From Auanema rhodensis (taxonomy: Eukaryota > Nematoda > Chromadorea > Rhabditida > Rhabditidae), in NCBI GenBank assembly GCA_964057225.1, contig OZ059897.1, positions 14,012,001-14,076,000 of the forward strand: a stretch of 64,000 bases of DNA. Direction: 5' to 3'. The stretch's first letter is position 1; the number at the start of each line of letters is the position of its first letter. Positions 62,232 to 64,000 of the stretch are shown here, piece by piece. Under the pieces are notes generated by a model. The model did not search any database. It was given only the letters and a program-made list of their open reading frames with translations, and was not told where the DNA came from. A program made the translations under genes and the position numbers.

Positions 62232-62786
62232 ATGGATATTTTGAAGAAAGAAAGTATAATTATATCATACACCAATTCAGGAATATATGTAGAGTCTTAT
62301 CTTTATATATGTATAGTGTGTCTTATACTCTTTCTAATTATACTTTCTATAATACTAACGTTTATGTGGAAAAGCTTTAACGATCTAAAAAACACGATGT
62401 CTCAACAAGCGCTAAGCACACATAAACTATTTTTGAAAGTTAATTTTATTCAGGTTTCAATTGATTCTTATTTAGTTTTCATAATTAAACTTATAGACTT
62501 GTACATTGGTTACATTCGCTTCATTGGGCTTAGTATTCCTAGTGTTGCCATATTTTAATTTTATTGTGATAGGTAACACACGAAATATTGACAAATATTG
62601 TTTTCTTTTTCCTTTCAGAAATTCAAAATACTATTGTTATATTGCCTTGACGTAGTCTTTACATGTGAACCGATGTATGTGATATATACAGTTCCTTCTT
62701 ATAGATCAACAATCTTATGTCAGGTTTATAACATTTTATTCTCGTACGTAGCTTCACGTCCATTATGCAAATTGCACGTGAACTAA
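62232..62786 (+). pseudogene. 3' half of a Str-superfamily chemoreceptor gene (fragment C)
   Basis: This is the unit 2 copy of the fragment at 58281-58835 and appears identical to it in coding sequence. It has the same missing TM1-TM4 exons and the same one-base difference in the TM7 exon compared with the complete receptor at 59434-60588. The preceding kilobase is also shared with unit 1. Confidence 0.6.
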
Positions 62787-62847
62787 TTTTTATTAAATGG
62801 CAAACCAATTCCTTGAATTAAATTTATTTCAAACTATGAGAATACTG

Positions 62848-62877
62848 ACGGTTCTTGAGAATATGAGTAAAAACCGT
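62848..62877. other. hairpin after receptor fragment C
   Basis: Same 30-base inverted-repeat element as at 58897-58926, with the same single mismatch in the stem. Confidence 0.55.
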
Positions 62878-63384
62878 ACAAGCTTTCTTTCGAAATTTTT
62901 ATTACTTAAGTACTTTATTTTGTGATATTTCGTTAAAGTTTACTCATTATGATAATGTTACTGAAGAGGATTTAGAATTTTTTGATAGAAATCTTAACTG
63001 GAACTATTGGCAGCCCTTATGTATATTTGAACAAAAAATATTTGTATTTATGTTTTATGAAACAAATTCATTCTTATCAAACTGTAAGAATTTTATTAGA
63101 TGAACTCAAAGGAAAATTTAACACGAAATATATAAACATCATTTGATTTTCACCTACAGGAATTGAAAAGTCATCGATTTTAGTATAGAACATTATACAT
63201 ACGCTTGATTAATATTAACATTTTGATCTGGTCTTTCATATGCACATTTGTAAGTAACTTCATATAAAACTCAAGTAGTTGATTGCTACATGTTATGTTA
63301 AGATCATTATCAAATATAAGGCGTGAATCTTTGGTTTGCTTCTTATAATTGCCTTTATTTTATTTGTTTCAGTGCCTTAGTTAT

Positions 63385-64000
63385 ATGATATACGTTGTAT
63401 ACCAGCTTCTGCTTTATATGCTTTGTCCAATAGCTCTAATTTGCTTATTTCTTGTATGGTATTGTACTCTATTTCATGCTCCATCACATATGGGACAAGA
63501 ATATAGAGTATTTTTATGCTTTCAATGCTCTTTGTAAGTTGTTTCTTATTTTTACAACAATTAATGAAACATTGTTTGAAGTGGCTTGTTTTTTGCTTTT
63601 ATTGTCTCTGGTGGTGCGAATCCTATATTTTTAGCTCCTTGTTTCGGAGTATATTTAGCCGGGTTTTTAAAATATTTTGATTTGTATGCGCTGACCGTAG
63701 CGCTATTCGTTTTTTCTTTGATCTATTGTAAGTTTTTGAAAAACTATAAACAATATTTAGAGAATTATTAAGATTATGCAGGATTAACACTAATGATGTT
63801 CTATCTACGATATCAGGCATTGCAGTTAAGATCACAAAATAGAATGAAATATGTTATATACGGAGTATCATTTGCCGTTTATTTTGTGGTACCTTGGACT
63901 CTTTTCATCACAACAAAGCTTGGAAATGTAGAAGAAGTAAAAAATGATTGCTTAAAGGTCTGTTTTTGTAATTGGCCATATCACAATGAATATTCAGATA
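63385..64000 (+). CDS. Second Str-superfamily chemoreceptor, 3' end outside window
   Basis: The unit 2 counterpart of the complete receptor. Exons 1 to 3 are visible and open: exon 1 has CPIALICLFLVWYCTLFHAP and SHMGQEYRVFLCFQC, exon 2 has SGGANPIFLAPCFGVYLAGF, exon 3 has GLTLMMFYLRYQALQLRSQN and continues through TM4. Exon 2 differs most from its partner: KYFDLYALTVALFVFSLIY here against KYFGISPLTVALFAFSLVY in unit 1. The window ends within the intron after exon 3. No disruption is seen in the visible part. Confidence 0.7.

Larger units (their letters stand above)
61190..64000 (+). repeat. tandem duplication unit 2 (cut by window end)
   Basis: Colinear with 57239 onward at a constant offset of 3,951 bases. 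The first 1.8 kb is almost identical to unit 1; I see only a few substitutions, for example at 58072/62023 and 58893/62844. From about 59090/63041 to 59820/63771 the copies differ at many positions, and after that they are nearly identical again. Confidence 0.93.

Overview
The window is nuclear DNA of a nematode. Genes are cut into many short exons by introns of about 40-50 bases, with GT-AG borders and acceptors such as tttcag or attttag. By eye the base composition is about 30% G+C (not counted). The encoded proteins resemble those of Caenorhabditis closely; the proteasome subunit's N-terminus is nearly identical to what I recall of C. elegans PAS-7. I cannot name the genus. Gene coordinates run from start codon to stop codon and include introns; exon joins were made by hand from splice signals and protein similarity.

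Layout. 49-2037 (+): 3' part of an SLC7-type amino acid transporter. 2476-6570 (-): GIGYF-type GYF-domain translational repressor. 6981-9628 (-): IFT74, a ciliary transport subunit. 14759-17884 (+): a class A peptide-receptor-like GPCR whose cytoplasmic tail carries an R-x-R-S/T-P-T repeat array. 18060-21037 (-): PUM3/Puf-A nucleolar Pumilio protein. 21444-22504 (+): proteasome alpha subunit pas-7/PSMA3. 22680-27009 (-): LACTB-like serine beta-lactamase-fold protein, with a hAT transposon remnant in one intron. 30024-30742 (-): acireductone dioxygenase family member that has lost most metal ligands. 37021-41734 (-): CACHD1, an alpha2delta-like calcium channel regulator. 45637-47720 (-): secreted Pro/Gln-rich protein with a PAN/Apple-like domain. 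57239-64000 (+): tandem array of Str-superfamily (Sri/Srh-like) chemoreceptor genes and 3' fragments, built on a duplicated unit of 3,951 bp.

The genes are mostly unrelated housekeeping and neuronal functions and do not form one pathway. What links them is ancestry: lact, pas-7 and puf-12 are adjacent here, and from memory are also neighbours in C. elegans (ZK945.1, .2, .3); gyf-1 and ift-74 are likewise both on C. elegans C18H9. Between 27 and 57 kb, genes are separated by 3-9.5 kb of AT-rich non-coding DNA in which I see only microsatellites and low-complexity sequence.

I found no convincing wholly new system. The observations most worth checking are the phospho-motif repeat tail of the GPCR with its matching exon phases, the mosaic tandem chemoreceptor array with a hairpin after each 3' end, and the nested repeats inside the lact gene.
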